A stretch of 64,000 nucleotides of DNA from an uncultured Bacteroidales bacterium (GTDB lineage Bacteria; Bacteroidota; Bacteroidia; Bacteroidales; Paludibacteraceae): the NCBI GenBank assembly GCA_934728255.1, contig CAKVEC010000005.1, forward strand, positions 1-64,000. The letters are read 5' to 3'. The translations under genes were made by a program, and so were the position numbers. Below are positions 9,245 through 18,200 of the stretch, piece after piece (within the stretch, counting starts at the first letter, position 1; each line of letters begins with the position of its first letter). The notes under the pieces were generated by a model. It was not told where the DNA came from. It was given only the letters and a program-made list of their open reading frames with translations, and made no database searches.

Positions 9245-9535
9245 AGCGGCGACTGACATATCAAATAAAAGGCGTTTATTGACGCTCTGTTCTGACCTTA
9301 TGAAACTTCGCAACTTTCACTATTGTTGTTCAGAACTCTGCAACGATGAATGCTCATAGGAATATATGCATATTCTTATGCCGTGTGCTATAGCCAATAC
9401 TATTGGGTATGGCATGTTGGGTATATGGTGTATTGCAGTATTCGGTGTGGGCTTCGCGTTGTCGGTTCAAACAACAAAGGCAATGCGAAGGCCTCATAAG
9501 GTGGAACCGGCAATCGTCGAGTCCACGCTTTTTTT
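9245..9535 (+). ncRNA. Candidate structured RNA or repeat element, copy 1, ending in an intrinsic terminator
   Basis: The 438-bp gap 9156-9593 has no supportable gene. From about 9263 (ataaaaggcgtttattg) the sequence matches a second plus-strand copy at 29370-29700: the block ending in cgctctgttctgac, a GAAA/CGCA/TTTC block, CAACGAT, then a variable middle. After it comes gggcttcgcgttgtcggtt pairing with ggcaatgcgaaggcc, and finally a GTGGA...TCCAC hairpin (9501-9526) with seven or more T. The small open frames over the two copies are in different frames, which argues against coding. The shared terminal hairpin plus T-run suggests a transcript of about 270-290 nt. I see no promoter consensus. 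Confidence 0.5.
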
Positions 9536-9593
9536 ATGTTCTCACTCTCTAAAAACGAGTGTAACAAACGAGACAACAACATAAAAAACAAAT

Positions 9594-11465
9594 ATGAGCA
9601 ATATCATCAAATCTCTTCGCCGTTGGCTTCAGCAAGGCAACCGTCTCACATGGGCAGTTTTCTGCCTGTTTACACTATTGTTATTTGCCAAACAACTTAT
9701 CTTTCACTGGGATGCTTTCCATTCCCTGCTCATCAGTTCGCTATGGAGAAACCCTATCGCCTTCTACAAGTTCTATATGTCTAAGTTGCTGATGCCGCTG
9801 TTTATTGCCAGTTTTGTCTTTATCTCGCGGCATCGTTGGTGGACGGTTCTTGTATCTTTCCTCACGGACATCTGGTGTATGGCAAATCTCATCTACTATA
9901 AGACGTATGACTCGTTCCTGTCCGTAAATGACATGCTGTTAGTGGGCAACTTGAATGGTGCGTGGGATTCTGTAACCGCTTACTTTGACATCAGTATGGT
10001 GTTGCTTCTCCTTCTCAGTATAGTATGGACTATCATATATATTCTTATGCCAAAGGTTCAACCAAAGAGACTATGGGGTGCATTTAGCCTTACGCTCTTG
10101 TTGCTTTATGGTCTTGCTGTCTTGAACAATTACTTCACCTATAACGCTCGATTCTGGGCAAGTACCAACCCGCAAGAAGCAGTACAAATTGCAGAAGAGA
10201 CAGAAGAATGGGCAACTTTTGTCAAGACACACGGAGGACAAGTAAGGCGGACTGAAGAATGGATGGGATACCTCCCTTTCTACAATCTCTACGATGCCGC
10301 CTGTGATAATACCTCGGTAGGTATCGGACCAATGGTACATTACGTCCAAGAGCAATCCATACTCTCTGACTTTGTGGCAGTTAACGTGTACCAAATCTTC
10401 AAGCAGGACATGACAGGAGACATTAGAACGCTGACTGAAGAAGAGCGGAATCTTGTCGCTCCGTTTGTTTATTCGGACTCAACGCAACTCCGCCCGACAA
10501 ATAACCTCATCATTATCTTGGTGGAGAGTTTGGAGGATTGGCCCCTGCATCACGAGATTGAAAGGCAACAGGTCGCCCCGTATCTGATGCAACTGAAAGA
10601 GCATAATCACGTCCTATATTGCAAAAAGATAAAGAGCCAAGCCCTTGGCGGCAATTCGGGAGACGGACAGATGATTATAAACACTGGTTTATTGCCCATC
10701 CATGATGGCGTTGCCTGTATGCACTATGGAAATAACTTATATCCTAATTTTGCGCATTTCTATTCCACCTCCGCCTTGGTGAATCCATGGCCGCAGATAT
10801 GGAATCAAGATACCATGAGTGTTCGGTACGCCTACACACAAAAGATAGAACCGCAAAACACGCAATGGGAGGACAAACAGGTATTGGAACATGCTTTGAA
10901 CAGCCTGCAAGGGAACAAACCACCGATGTGCCTGCTTGCTATCACGGTTTCTATGCATTGTCCTTTCAATCGGGTGAGAAACAACAAGATTCACATGACT
11001 GCTCCCGCTATTTTGGATAGATACATGCAATGTCTCAACTACACAGATTCGTGTATTGGTGCCTTTATGGACGCTGTATTGCAAGACTCTGTATTGTCGC
11101 AATCCACTATTGTAATCACGGGTGACCATACCATATTCAAGCCTGCTATGCTGACCGAGTTTCACGATTATGCAGTGGAGCAGAACCTGCCCATTGCCTC
11201 TGGCGATAACTATTGCCCGCTTATCATCTATTCTCCCGAAATCAATGGCAATATCCACATTACGGACGAGTGTTATCAGATGGATATTTTCCCGACCATT
11301 CTGCATCTCATCGGGTGTGAGAACTACTATTGGCACGGATTGGGTGTAAACCTCTTGGACGCAGAAGCCCGTCACCACCGCACCCTTTCCGAACAGGAAG
11401 CCTATCGCCTCTCCGATATGTTAATCCGTAGTGACTATTTCCGTCAATATATGGTAAGTAAATAG
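9594..11465 (+). CDS. LTA synthase / phosphoglycerol transferase-like membrane sulfatase-fold protein
   Basis: The 623-residue protein has about five N-terminal membrane segments (within residues 15-185) and then an exported alkaline-phosphatase-superfamily domain. It starts at NNLIIILVESLEDW, where the first metal ligand Glu lies. The nucleophile region reads ALGGNSGDGQM (Ser355, where LtaS proteins have Thr), and the metal-site motif VITGDHT comes later. Relatives transfer phosphoglycerol or phosphoethanolamine head groups to envelope glycans or lipids. In Bacteroidota the acceptor is usually unknown. It stands alone between the RNA-like element and a CDF transporter with its own promoter. 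Confidence 0.82.
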   Translation: MSNIIKSLRRWLQQGNRLTWAVFCLFTLLLFAKQLIFHWDAFHSLLISSLWRNPIAFYKFYMSKLLMPLFIASFVFISRHRWWTVLVSFLTDIWCMANLIYYKTYDSFLSVNDMLLVGNLNGAWDSVTAYFDISMVLLLLLSIVWTIIYILMPKVQPKRLWGAFSLTLLLLYGLAVLNNYFTYNARFWASTNPQEAVQIAEETEEWATFVKTHGGQVRRTEEWMGYLPFYNLYDAACDNTSVGIGPMVHYVQEQSILSDFVAVNVYQIFKQDMTGDIRTLTEEERNLVAPFVYSDSTQLRPTNNLIIILVESLEDWPLHHEIERQQVAPYLMQLKEHNHVLYCKKIKSQALGGNSGDGQMIINTGLLPIHDGVACMHYGNNLYPNFAHFYSTSALVNPWPQIWNQDTMSVRYAYTQKIEPQNTQWEDKQVLEHALNSLQGNKPPMCLLAITVSMHCPFNRVRNNKIHMTAPAILDRYMQCLNYTDSCIGAFMDAVLQDSVLSQSTIVITGDHTIFKPAMLTEFHDYAVEQNLPIASGDNYCPLIIYSPEINGNIHITDECYQMDIFPTILHLIGCENYYWHGLGVNLLDAEARHHRTLSEQEAYRLSDMLIRSDYFRQYMVSK

Positions 11466-11500
11466 CATTTACAATACGTAACCATTGAAGTGCATTTTAT

Positions 11501-11531
11501 TTGCATATATTGTAGAAAAGTGCTACCTTTG
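11501..11531 (+). promoter_or_regulatory. Promoter for the CDF transporter
   Basis: TTG 11501-11503, a 20-bp spacer, and TACCTTTG 11524-11531, then 23 bp to the ATG. Confidence 0.75.
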
Positions 11532-11554
11532 TGAGCAAATAAGTGTGTTAATGT

Positions 11555-12499
11555 ATGGCTGAGACAATTATAGAGACAGACAAGCAGCGGGAGCAGAGGA
11601 TTTATCGGGTGACCATATTCGGCAGCGTGGTGAATATGGCGCTGCTGGTATTCAAGTTCCTGGCAGGAGTGCTGGGACATTCGGCGGCAATGATTGCCGA
11701 TGCGGTACATTCGCTCAGCGATTTTCTCACAGACATCGTAGTGCTGGTTTTTATAAAAATCAGCAACCGCCCTGCCGACCACGACCATGACTACGGGCAT
11801 GGCAAGTACGAGACGTTGGCTACCTTTTGTATCGGCTTGGCATTGTTGGCTGTAGGCGGAATGATAGCCGCAAACGGAGTGGAGAAGATACTGCGTGTGG
11901 TGCATGGGGAGCAGTTGCCTGAGCCCGGTTGGATTGCTTTCTGGGCAGCGTTGGTGAGTATCGTACTCAAAGAAATTACCTATCAAGTTACTGTGCGTGT
12001 AGGCAAGCAAGTTCATTCGGATGCCGTGGTGGCGAATGCATGGCATCACCGTTCGGATGCGTTCTCGTCTATCGGTACGGCACTCGGTATCGGCGGGGCT
12101 ATCCTCTTGGGGCAGAAATGGACTATTCTTGACCCGATAGCCGCACTGATAGTCAGTATCTTAATCATCGTAACGGCGGCTAAATTAGTGTATAGCGCAA
12201 TGGGGGAGTTCTTGGAGAAAAGCCTGCCTGATGAAGTGGAAAAACAAATTGTGGATATTGTGAGCGAAGATAAGGTTATGACCGAACTGCACCATCTTCG
12301 CACTCGCAGTGTAGGCAACCATTATGCCATAGAGATGCACCTGCGTATGCCCGGCGATACACCGCTATATGTAGCACATCAACATGCTACCAATATCGAA
12401 CGCCGTCTGAAAGAACAGTTCGGCGAACAAACACACGTGGGCATCCATATCGAACCGACCAAAGAAAATGGTGTCTATACCGCCCCAATAGAGCAATAG
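11555..12499 (+). CDS. Cation diffusion facilitator (CDF) family metal transporter
   Basis: The 314-residue inner-membrane protein has the six-TM CDF layout and a cytoplasmic C-terminal ferredoxin-like domain (about residues 215-305). Metal-site motifs are HSLSD in TM2 (His52, Asp56; then FLTD) and WHHRSD in TM5 (His165, Asp168). The DHDHDYGHGKYE loop after TM2 is typical of Zn/Fe/Mn exporters of the FieF/MamM type. It exports divalent metal against protons; which metal cannot be read from the sequence. It is transcribed from its own promoter and converges on folK, with an 11-bp array between them. Confidence 0.92.
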   Translation: MAETIIETDKQREQRIYRVTIFGSVVNMALLVFKFLAGVLGHSAAMIADAVHSLSDFLTDIVVLVFIKISNRPADHDHDYGHGKYETLATFCIGLALLAVGGMIAANGVEKILRVVHGEQLPEPGWIAFWAALVSIVLKEITYQVTVRVGKQVHSDAVVANAWHHRSDAFSSIGTALGIGGAILLGQKWTILDPIAALIVSILIIVTAAKLVYSAMGEFLEKSLPDEVEKQIVDIVSEDKVMTELHHLRTRSVGNHYAIEMHLRMPGDTPLYVAHQHATNIERRLKEQFGEQTHVGIHIEPTKENGVYTAPIEQ

Positions 12500-12565
12500 G
12501 GTACGAAAAAGATATACAATCTTGACTATCTTTAGGGTGGCTTATTCTCCCACTAAACCCCAATT

Positions 12566-12609
12566 CTTTCTACGTCTTTTCTACGTCCTTTCTACGTCTT
12601 TTCTACGTA
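12566..12609. repeat. 11-bp tandem array, 4 units (YTTTCTACGTM)
   Basis: The units at 12566, 12577, 12588 and 12599 read ctttctacgtc, ttttctacgtc, ctttctacgtc and ttttctacgta. The array lies between convergent genes and its last unit overlaps the folK stop codon (12603-12605). The same unit, in either orientation, occurs at 48062, 53097 and 63247, bordered by CAATTC-like and AATTGG-like sequence. Confidence 0.88.
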
Positions 12610-13067
12610 ATTGGTAAAGGCAGAATCTCTATCAGCGGCACTATAACAAAAGTGCGCAGATGCATAAGCGGGTGGGGGAGAATAAGGTCGGGTGTTTGGA
12701 CAGAAAGGGAGTGTCCATCAGGAGTGATATAGAGCAGTAGATCGATGTCTATAAGGCGATCCTGATAGTGTCCGTGCTGTGATTTGTGAGTGCGCCCGAG
12801 GGTGCACTCTATTTGTTGTGTAGTGTGAAGAATATCTATGGGAGAAAGGTCAGTGGCGTATGAGGCGCAGAGATTACAGAATGTGTGCTCAGAGCAGAAC
12901 CCCCATGGCTCGGAATAGAAGAAAGTAGACCGGCGGACAGGCAGTCCGATATGTTGCCCAAGCAGTTGCAACGCATTCTTGATGTTCTGCTCACGGTTCC
13001 CGAGATTGCTGCCAAGAGAGAAATATACAACGGCAGTCCCGTTTTCTATAGGATTAGATGTGTGCAA
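12603..13067 (-). CDS. folK: 6-hydroxymethyl-7,8-dihydropterin pyrophosphokinase
   Basis: The 154-residue protein makes the diphosphorylated pterin used by dihydropteroate synthase in folate synthesis. HPPK signatures are LGSNLGNREQNI near residues 18-29, DRLIDIDLLLY (about 103-113, the metal-binding DxD) and LPHPLMHLRTFVIVPL near the end. It starts 7 bp after the cvpA-type gene, so the two are probably one operon. The last codons and stop (P-I-T-stop) are encoded by the edge of the 11-bp array, so the natural C-terminus may have been replaced by repeat sequence. Confidence 0.93.
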   Translation of the reverse strand: MHTSNPIENGTAVVYFSLGSNLGNREQNIKNALQLLGQHIGLPVRRSTFFYSEPWGFCSEHTFCNLCASYATDLSPIDILHTTQQIECTLGRTHKSQHGHYQDRLIDIDLLLYITPDGHSLSVQTPDLILPHPLMHLRTFVIVPLIEILPLPIT

Positions 13068-13074
13068 TGCGTTT

Positions 13075-13575
13075 TTACGGATTGTTGGCAGTGGCTTCGG
13101 TTACCACATTGAGCAGATGATCGGACGCGTCCACAAACGGACGATAGAGAACGGAAGTCTTCACGATTTCCGCCTTGCTGAAACAGCCGAATTGGCGGTC
13201 GATTCGGTCGGCAAGGAATACTATAATCAAGACTACCAATGCCCATTTGGCGACACCGAATAACCCGCCGCCGAGACGGTTGAGAAAACCGAGATGGATA
13301 GCGCGCAGCAGTTTGGAGAGCAAGCGCCCGAGGATATTCAGCACAATCGCAATCCCCAAGAATAACAGCGCATAGGCAATCACATCGCATACACCCGCAG
13401 GCCATTCGGTTTGCAGCAATATCCATGCAGAGAACCGTGCGCCCCACAGACGTGCGCCAACCACACCGAACACAACCGCCAGTATGGCAATGAGTTCGGT
13501 GATCAGCCCGCGCATCAGTCCTCGGACGAGTCCGATAAGCAGCGGCAGAAGGAGCAGGGCATCAAGCCAATTCAT
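13075..13575 (-). CDS. CvpA family membrane protein
   Basis: About 166 residues from the ATG at 13575 (MNWLDALLLLPLLIG). An upstream in-frame ATG at 13635 would add 20 residues and would place the start inside the neighbouring terminator region. Four hydrophobic segments and the family's GLxRGLxxEL-like loop (GLVRGLMRGLITEL) near the N-terminus match CvpA/colicin V production proteins. Their role is in envelope or purine-related stress and is not well defined. It is the first gene of a cvpA-folK pair. Confidence 0.85.
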   Translation of the reverse strand: MNWLDALLLLPLLIGLVRGLMRGLITELIAILAVVFGVVGARLWGARFSAWILLQTEWPAGVCDVIAYALLFLGIAIVLNILGRLLSKLLRAIHLGFLNRLGGGLFGVAKWALVVLIIVFLADRIDRQFGCFSKAEIVKTSVLYRPFVDASDHLLNVVTEATANNP

Positions 13576-13615
13576 TTCGTTGAAACAAAGAATAAAGGAC
13601 AATGAACAAAGAATT

Positions 13616-13671
13616 AAAAGCGGGACAAAAGTCAATGCTTGTTTGGGTATTGATCTTTGTCCCGCTTTTTT
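13616..13671 (-). terminator. Intrinsic terminator downstream of the DUF5689 gene
   Basis: AAAAGCGGGACAAA at 13616-13629 is the inverted copy of TTTGTCCCGCTTTTT at 13656-13670, with a 26-nt loop. It directly follows the stop at 13676-13678 on the minus strand and ends the asnS-TonB receptor-DUF5689 unit. The flanking A and T tracts would let it work in both directions. Confidence 0.8.
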
Positions 13672-13675
13672 CGTT

Positions 13676-14869
13676 TTACTCAGCAGGAGTGGTCTCTTCT
13701 TTTGGAGCAGTGTACTCTTGCGGTATCCACTCTTCGCCCGTCTCCGTATTGAACATCACGATGTCGTTCAGCGGGCTGCTGTTGCCGATGTTGATATTGC
13801 GCGGGGTGATAGACCAATCGTATTTGTCGTGTGCATAGCGTGCATTGTCTCGGAACTGACCGAGGATACCGGTAATAGTCCCCTTATACTTGGTGCAGTT
13901 GGCAATACCTGTAGAGTCGGCACCTGGCAGATAGAAATGCGAGAATTTGCTATATTCCGAACTGCCGACGAGTGTCTCGTTGGTGCCATCGGAGATGATA
14001 CGGCTCTGCGGGAAACCTACATTGTTGGTGGTCGGTGCAAAGACATTGGCATAACTATCTGTTTCGGGATTACCCGTTGTGCAGTCGGTCAGCGTACCAT
14101 TATACTCGTATTTGCCCGTAAACCATACGTTTTTGAGGACAACCAAGCGTCCGTCCATCGTACGCATCTCTTTCTCGTCGTTGAGGTTGATAAAGTCGGC
14201 AATGGTGATGGTGTCGTATTGCAGTTTTGATTGGTCGGGTACACCAATCAGTGTTACAGCATTGCGGAAGATACCATTTGGAATACGTCCGGGAGCCCAA
14301 CCTACCTTTTGTGTCGCATTCTGCGCATAGATATTGTTGTTGTATGCGGGTATGCAGAGTTGCGGTTGGTCGCCATAACGCCCGATGCACAGCCCGTTGC
14401 AACGGATAAGTATCTCCTGTCCGAGTTGGTACATACCTCCTACCGAACCGAGATCCACCGACACACGCAGGTTCTGTTGTACACCGTCAATCACCTGTTG
14501 GATAACCAGAGATTTATAAAAATTTCCTCCGTAGTCATCGGTGGTAACCCGTCCGCGGATGTAGATACCCGCACCATTTGTAGGCAGGGTATCCAGCGAG
14601 AATAGGTAGATTCCGTCGCCGCTTGTGGCACGGGTGCGGTATTGCGATGTATCGCTCCAGAAATTACCCTGTTCGGTCATATAGGTGTCCACAAACTCAT
14701 TGAGCGTATAGAGATGATATTCTGTTTCACGCTGCTGAATGAGACTATCTATGTTGCCGTTCTTTTGAAACACATCGTCCTCGGTGAGGGCACGCGGTTC
14801 GCAAGAGGTGAACAGGGCGGTTGCCGTAGCGGCAAACAGAGCGGCTATATAATAGATTTTACGTTGCAT
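13676..14869 (-). CDS. DUF5689-domain lipoprotein
   Basis: This 397-residue predicted lipoprotein has a signal peptide ending in the lipobox FTSCE (Cys near residue 23). The first half (about residues 45-180) matches the OB-like DUF5689 organisation seen in Bacteroidota surface lipoproteins (IYIRGRVTTDDYGGNFYKSL, GQEILIRCNGLCIG). The second half carries a similar beta-rich repeat (LVVLKNVWF..., YKGTITGIL). It sits 5 bp downstream of a TonB-dependent receptor gene, the usual arrangement for a receptor's surface partner. The ligand is unknown. Confidence 0.8.
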   Translation of the reverse strand: MQRKIYYIAALFAATATALFTSCEPRALTEDDVFQKNGNIDSLIQQRETEYHLYTLNEFVDTYMTEQGNFWSDTSQYRTRATSGDGIYLFSLDTLPTNGAGIYIRGRVTTDDYGGNFYKSLVIQQVIDGVQQNLRVSVDLGSVGGMYQLGQEILIRCNGLCIGRYGDQPQLCIPAYNNNIYAQNATQKVGWAPGRIPNGIFRNAVTLIGVPDQSKLQYDTITIADFINLNDEKEMRTMDGRLVVLKNVWFTGKYEYNGTLTDCTTGNPETDSYANVFAPTTNNVGFPQSRIISDGTNETLVGSSEYSKFSHFYLPGADSTGIANCTKYKGTITGILGQFRDNARYAHDKYDWSITPRNINIGNSSPLNDIVMFNTETGEEWIPQEYTAPKEETTPAE

Positions 14870-14874
14870 ACTGA

Positions 14875-17800
14875 TTAGAATTTATAGGTTACACTCAAGA
14901 AGAAGTTCATACCCCATGCGTAGTAGTACTTGCTCGGGAATTTCCATGCATTGGGCGAGATAACCGAGTTCTCGTTGTCGCCCACACCCTGGCGCGTGTA
15001 GCGCGGCAGACGTGCTTGTTGGTAGCCGCCGGTCTTGAAGTGGGTGTTGTTCGTCAGGTTTGTTAACGTCAGGTTGATTGACAACGACTGACGGTTCTTC
15101 AGATAGATCAACTTGCCTACGCTGGCATCAACGATGAAACGGTTGAGCGGGTTGGTGGCTGTCAACGACTCCTGCATCGAAAGGATGTTGTATGGATAGC
15201 GCAATACAGGAACGCCATTCTTATCAAGCACGGCATTGGTCGGGAAATTGCCATCGCCCGTTATCATAGCGGCTTTGCCGTCGGTGGTCTCGATAGCATT
15301 TGCGTATGTGTCGCCATACCAACCATTTACCGGCGTTCCGTCTGCACGTACACCCGTGTAAAGACCTTTCATACGGCGCGAAGGAGCCACGTCGAGGAAG
15401 TTCCAGTCGTAGTAACTAACCGTTACATCAGCAAACCACATCTTCGGGTGGAAGAACGACAATTTGAGGCTGGCGTTCACTTGCGGACCGGTTGCCACAC
15501 GAATACCTTTGAGCAGTACCTCGTCTTGCAACTCGAAGACCGACTTGCCGTCTTTGTCCTCGGCGAGTGCCATACCGTTCTCGGCAGAGGTGATAGCCAT
15601 GGCGTTGCTCGTATAGCGATAGTCGCCCACGCTGGCAGCACCTGTCAGGGTGAAATACGTACCGAGTTTTACGGCAGCGGCAGCCTCAATACCCATATGA
15701 CGGCGGTTGATGCCCGTCAGAGCCTGATTGACAAACGTACGCGCCTCGTCATCATAGTAGCCGTTCAGTTCGCTTCCGTCCCAGAACTGGGTGAAGAAAC
15801 CCGTGATACGACCGCGCACAATGGGGAAATTGAACTCGTAGGAGAGGTCGCCGCCCGCCACTTTCTCGCTGGCTGTGTAGAAGTCCTTGAGATTTGTTGC
15901 ATGGTCGTGGGTGTAGATAGTCTCAATAGCGCGGTCGTGAACACGCTGCGAGATGTAGGCGTTGCGTGCCAACGGAGCGCGTGTCTCTGCCAGAGCATTG
16001 ATCTTCAGTTTGTTGCGCCCGTCAATCTTATAGGTGGCACCGAGTTTGAAAGCAGGGTCAATGAAATGGTGTGCCTGTCCCATATAGGTAGTGCCGGCAT
16101 GGAGTGTACCTGCTTGCGCATTGGCGATGATCTCGTCGGCTTGTGTACCGAGGTAGTGGGAAGCGTATTGCGGATTGAGTTGCGAGAGATACCATGCACG
16201 ACCATTAATCATATTGGTGGTACGTTGCATAGAAGAGTAGGTGAGTTGCAGGGCATAATAGAGATCCACTTCGTTGAATGTCCACTCGTTCTGCGCCCAT
16301 AGTTTGGCAGTACCCATATTGATACGGTAGTCATAACCGAAGCGGTCGCCATCGTGTTTCACATCGTTGTAGTCGGCAGCGATGTCGTTTTTCTTTACGT
16401 TGGCGATGTCGGTTTGCGACAATCCTGCATTGGTTGCCAACTCCTTGATATCACGATCGGCAAAAGGATCCACATCAATCCATTGGTTACCGCCCAGCAG
16501 GTCGTCCACGGTCTTGTAGTGGATACCTTGCGAGAACTTGCCCTCCAAACCTGCGGTAATCTTGAGGTGGTCGAACTGCGTATTCACGTAGTTGATGTTC
16601 GCCATAGCCTCCTGGATATTGTTGTGGCGGCGCTCCAACAGGTAGCGTGCCGACCCATTGGGGTTGTTGTAGTTGTTGGCGATGTTGGAAGCGTAGATGT
16701 TGTCCCAGTCAATTTGGGTGGTCTTGTTATCGCGGCTTTGCCATAGATCCACCAACGCATTGTATTGCTGTGCATTGATACTCGGACCGATGATGTTGCC
16801 GTCGTGTGCCACTTGCCCCATACCCATCTCGAGACCATTCATATCTGCGCCGATGAAATTACCATATTGGTAGTGCCCACCGCCGGGGCTGTAGAGTTGT
16901 TCCGAGTTGGAATCGGCAATCTGTCCGTCCCAAAGGAACGAAGGCAGGTTGCGGTAGTAGTCCGGACGCGGGTCGGGTGCATTGTAAAATGTGAGTGCCG
17001 AGTTGCTGTAGAAACTATAGTGATAGCCGATTGCAAACTTCATCTGGTTGTAGTCGTCTATCTTCAGGTCATAATTCAAGATGGCGGTCGGGTCATACGA
17101 TTTGACAATGCGCGAGTTGCGCACTTTGCCGTCCTGGTAACCCCAGTATGGGTTGTAATTGTTATATCCCCACGAGGTCTTGTTATAGGCGTTGGTCAGG
17201 TCGTATACCTCTTGGGTAACGGCCGCAGACTGCCCGCGCTCGGTAGGTGCACCGAAGGTTATGATAGACAATTTGTCGCCATTGTTGAATTTCTTTTCTG
17301 CCGAGAAGAAATAGCCCAGCGAGTAGTATTTGATACCTTCACCGATAATTCCTTTCTGATCTATATAAGGAGAGAAACGGAATGCCAATTGGCCGATAAA
17401 CGACCAACCATTGGCGAGAGGACCGCTGGCGTAGGTGGCATTTACGCGGGCTTTGTAGTTGCGGTTGGTGCCGGCAACTCCCACTTTCCACCCTTGTGCA
17501 TAGCGCGAAGCGTCCATCAGGTAGTTGGTCGATGTGCCGAGACCGCCGAAAGCGAAGTTGGTTGCCTCAATCGGGTTCAGCACCTCTTTGTTGCGGCTGG
17601 CATCGTTCAAACCGCCCATCGACGAAAAATTGAACTGACCGCGTTCGGCAGAGTTGAAATTGATGCCGTTGATGTAGTTTTGCTCGTAGGTCTGGTCGTA
17701 ACCGCGCTTGCGATAACGGGCTGTGGACCATGCAAATGATGTGGTTGAGTTGAATACATCGTTGCTTGCCGAGGAGGCCGATGCCTGTGCTTGCGACTTA

Positions 17801-18174
17801 CCTTCATCATCGTTGAGGTCTTCGTCCGCAATGTTGAGGAGGATCTCCTCTTGTGCATCGCGTGCAAGATCACGTTGCAGGCGGACAGGCTCCATTTTTA
17901 TTGTTTGATTTTCTTGCAGAAGCACTAATTCGATGGTGGCGATATAGCCGTCTGCCTCTATAATCACCTCTTCGTCCATCGGTTCCAAATAGAGTAGGGC
18001 AAACTCACCCGCTCCGTTGGTGGTGGTAGAAATGTTCTGGTTAGCCAAGGTAACCTTCGCACCGACGATAGGGCTGTTGCTTGCTTCATCGACAACGGTT
18101 CCTCGCAGTGATGTCTGTGCCATCATACTCGCGGAGAGCAAGAGGACAAACAACATAGAAAAGAGTTTTCTCAT
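14875..18174 (-). CDS. TonB-dependent outer-membrane receptor with N-terminal carboxypeptidase-regulatory-like domain
   Basis: The 1099-residue protein has a signal peptide (MRKLFSMLFVLLLSASMMAQ), then an Ig-like CarboxypepD_reg domain (TSLRGTVVDEASNSPIVGA, about residues 22-100). An acidic, Ser/Ala-rich linker (about 105-140) leads into a plug-like region (YRKRGYDQTYEQNYINGI) and a long 22-strand barrel ending in aromatic YKF. TonB-dependent receptors import large ligands across the outer membrane. It lies between asnS and the DUF5689 lipoprotein on the same strand with short gaps. No SusD partner is present, so glycan import is not implied. Confidence 0.88.
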   Translation of the reverse strand: MRKLFSMLFVLLLSASMMAQTSLRGTVVDEASNSPIVGAKVTLANQNISTTTNGAGEFALLYLEPMDEEVIIEADGYIATIELVLLQENQTIKMEPVRLQRDLARDAQEEILLNIADEDLNDDEGKSQAQASASSASNDVFNSTTSFAWSTARYRKRGYDQTYEQNYINGINFNSAERGQFNFSSMGGLNDASRNKEVLNPIEATNFAFGGLGTSTNYLMDASRYAQGWKVGVAGTNRNYKARVNATYASGPLANGWSFIGQLAFRFSPYIDQKGIIGEGIKYYSLGYFFSAEKKFNNGDKLSIITFGAPTERGQSAAVTQEVYDLTNAYNKTSWGYNNYNPYWGYQDGKVRNSRIVKSYDPTAILNYDLKIDDYNQMKFAIGYHYSFYSNSALTFYNAPDPRPDYYRNLPSFLWDGQIADSNSEQLYSPGGGHYQYGNFIGADMNGLEMGMGQVAHDGNIIGPSINAQQYNALVDLWQSRDNKTTQIDWDNIYASNIANNYNNPNGSARYLLERRHNNIQEAMANINYVNTQFDHLKITAGLEGKFSQGIHYKTVDDLLGGNQWIDVDPFADRDIKELATNAGLSQTDIANVKKNDIAADYNDVKHDGDRFGYDYRINMGTAKLWAQNEWTFNEVDLYYALQLTYSSMQRTTNMINGRAWYLSQLNPQYASHYLGTQADEIIANAQAGTLHAGTTYMGQAHHFIDPAFKLGATYKIDGRNKLKINALAETRAPLARNAYISQRVHDRAIETIYTHDHATNLKDFYTASEKVAGGDLSYEFNFPIVRGRITGFFTQFWDGSELNGYYDDEARTFVNQALTGINRRHMGIEAAAAVKLGTYFTLTGAASVGDYRYTSNAMAITSAENGMALAEDKDGKSVFELQDEVLLKGIRVATGPQVNASLKLSFFHPKMWFADVTVSYYDWNFLDVAPSRRMKGLYTGVRADGTPVNGWYGDTYANAIETTDGKAAMITGDGNFPTNAVLDKNGVPVLRYPYNILSMQESLTATNPLNRFIVDASVGKLIYLKNRQSLSINLTLTNLTNNTHFKTGGYQQARLPRYTRQGVGDNENSVISPNAWKFPSKYYYAWGMNFFLSVTYKF

Positions 18175-18200
18175 AAACAGTTGTTTTTGTGTGTATTAGA

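Noticed and set aside
9366..9584. 72-codon frame over copy 1 of the structured element
   Set aside because: Copy 2 of the element has no corresponding frame in register, and the frame runs through the terminator hairpin.
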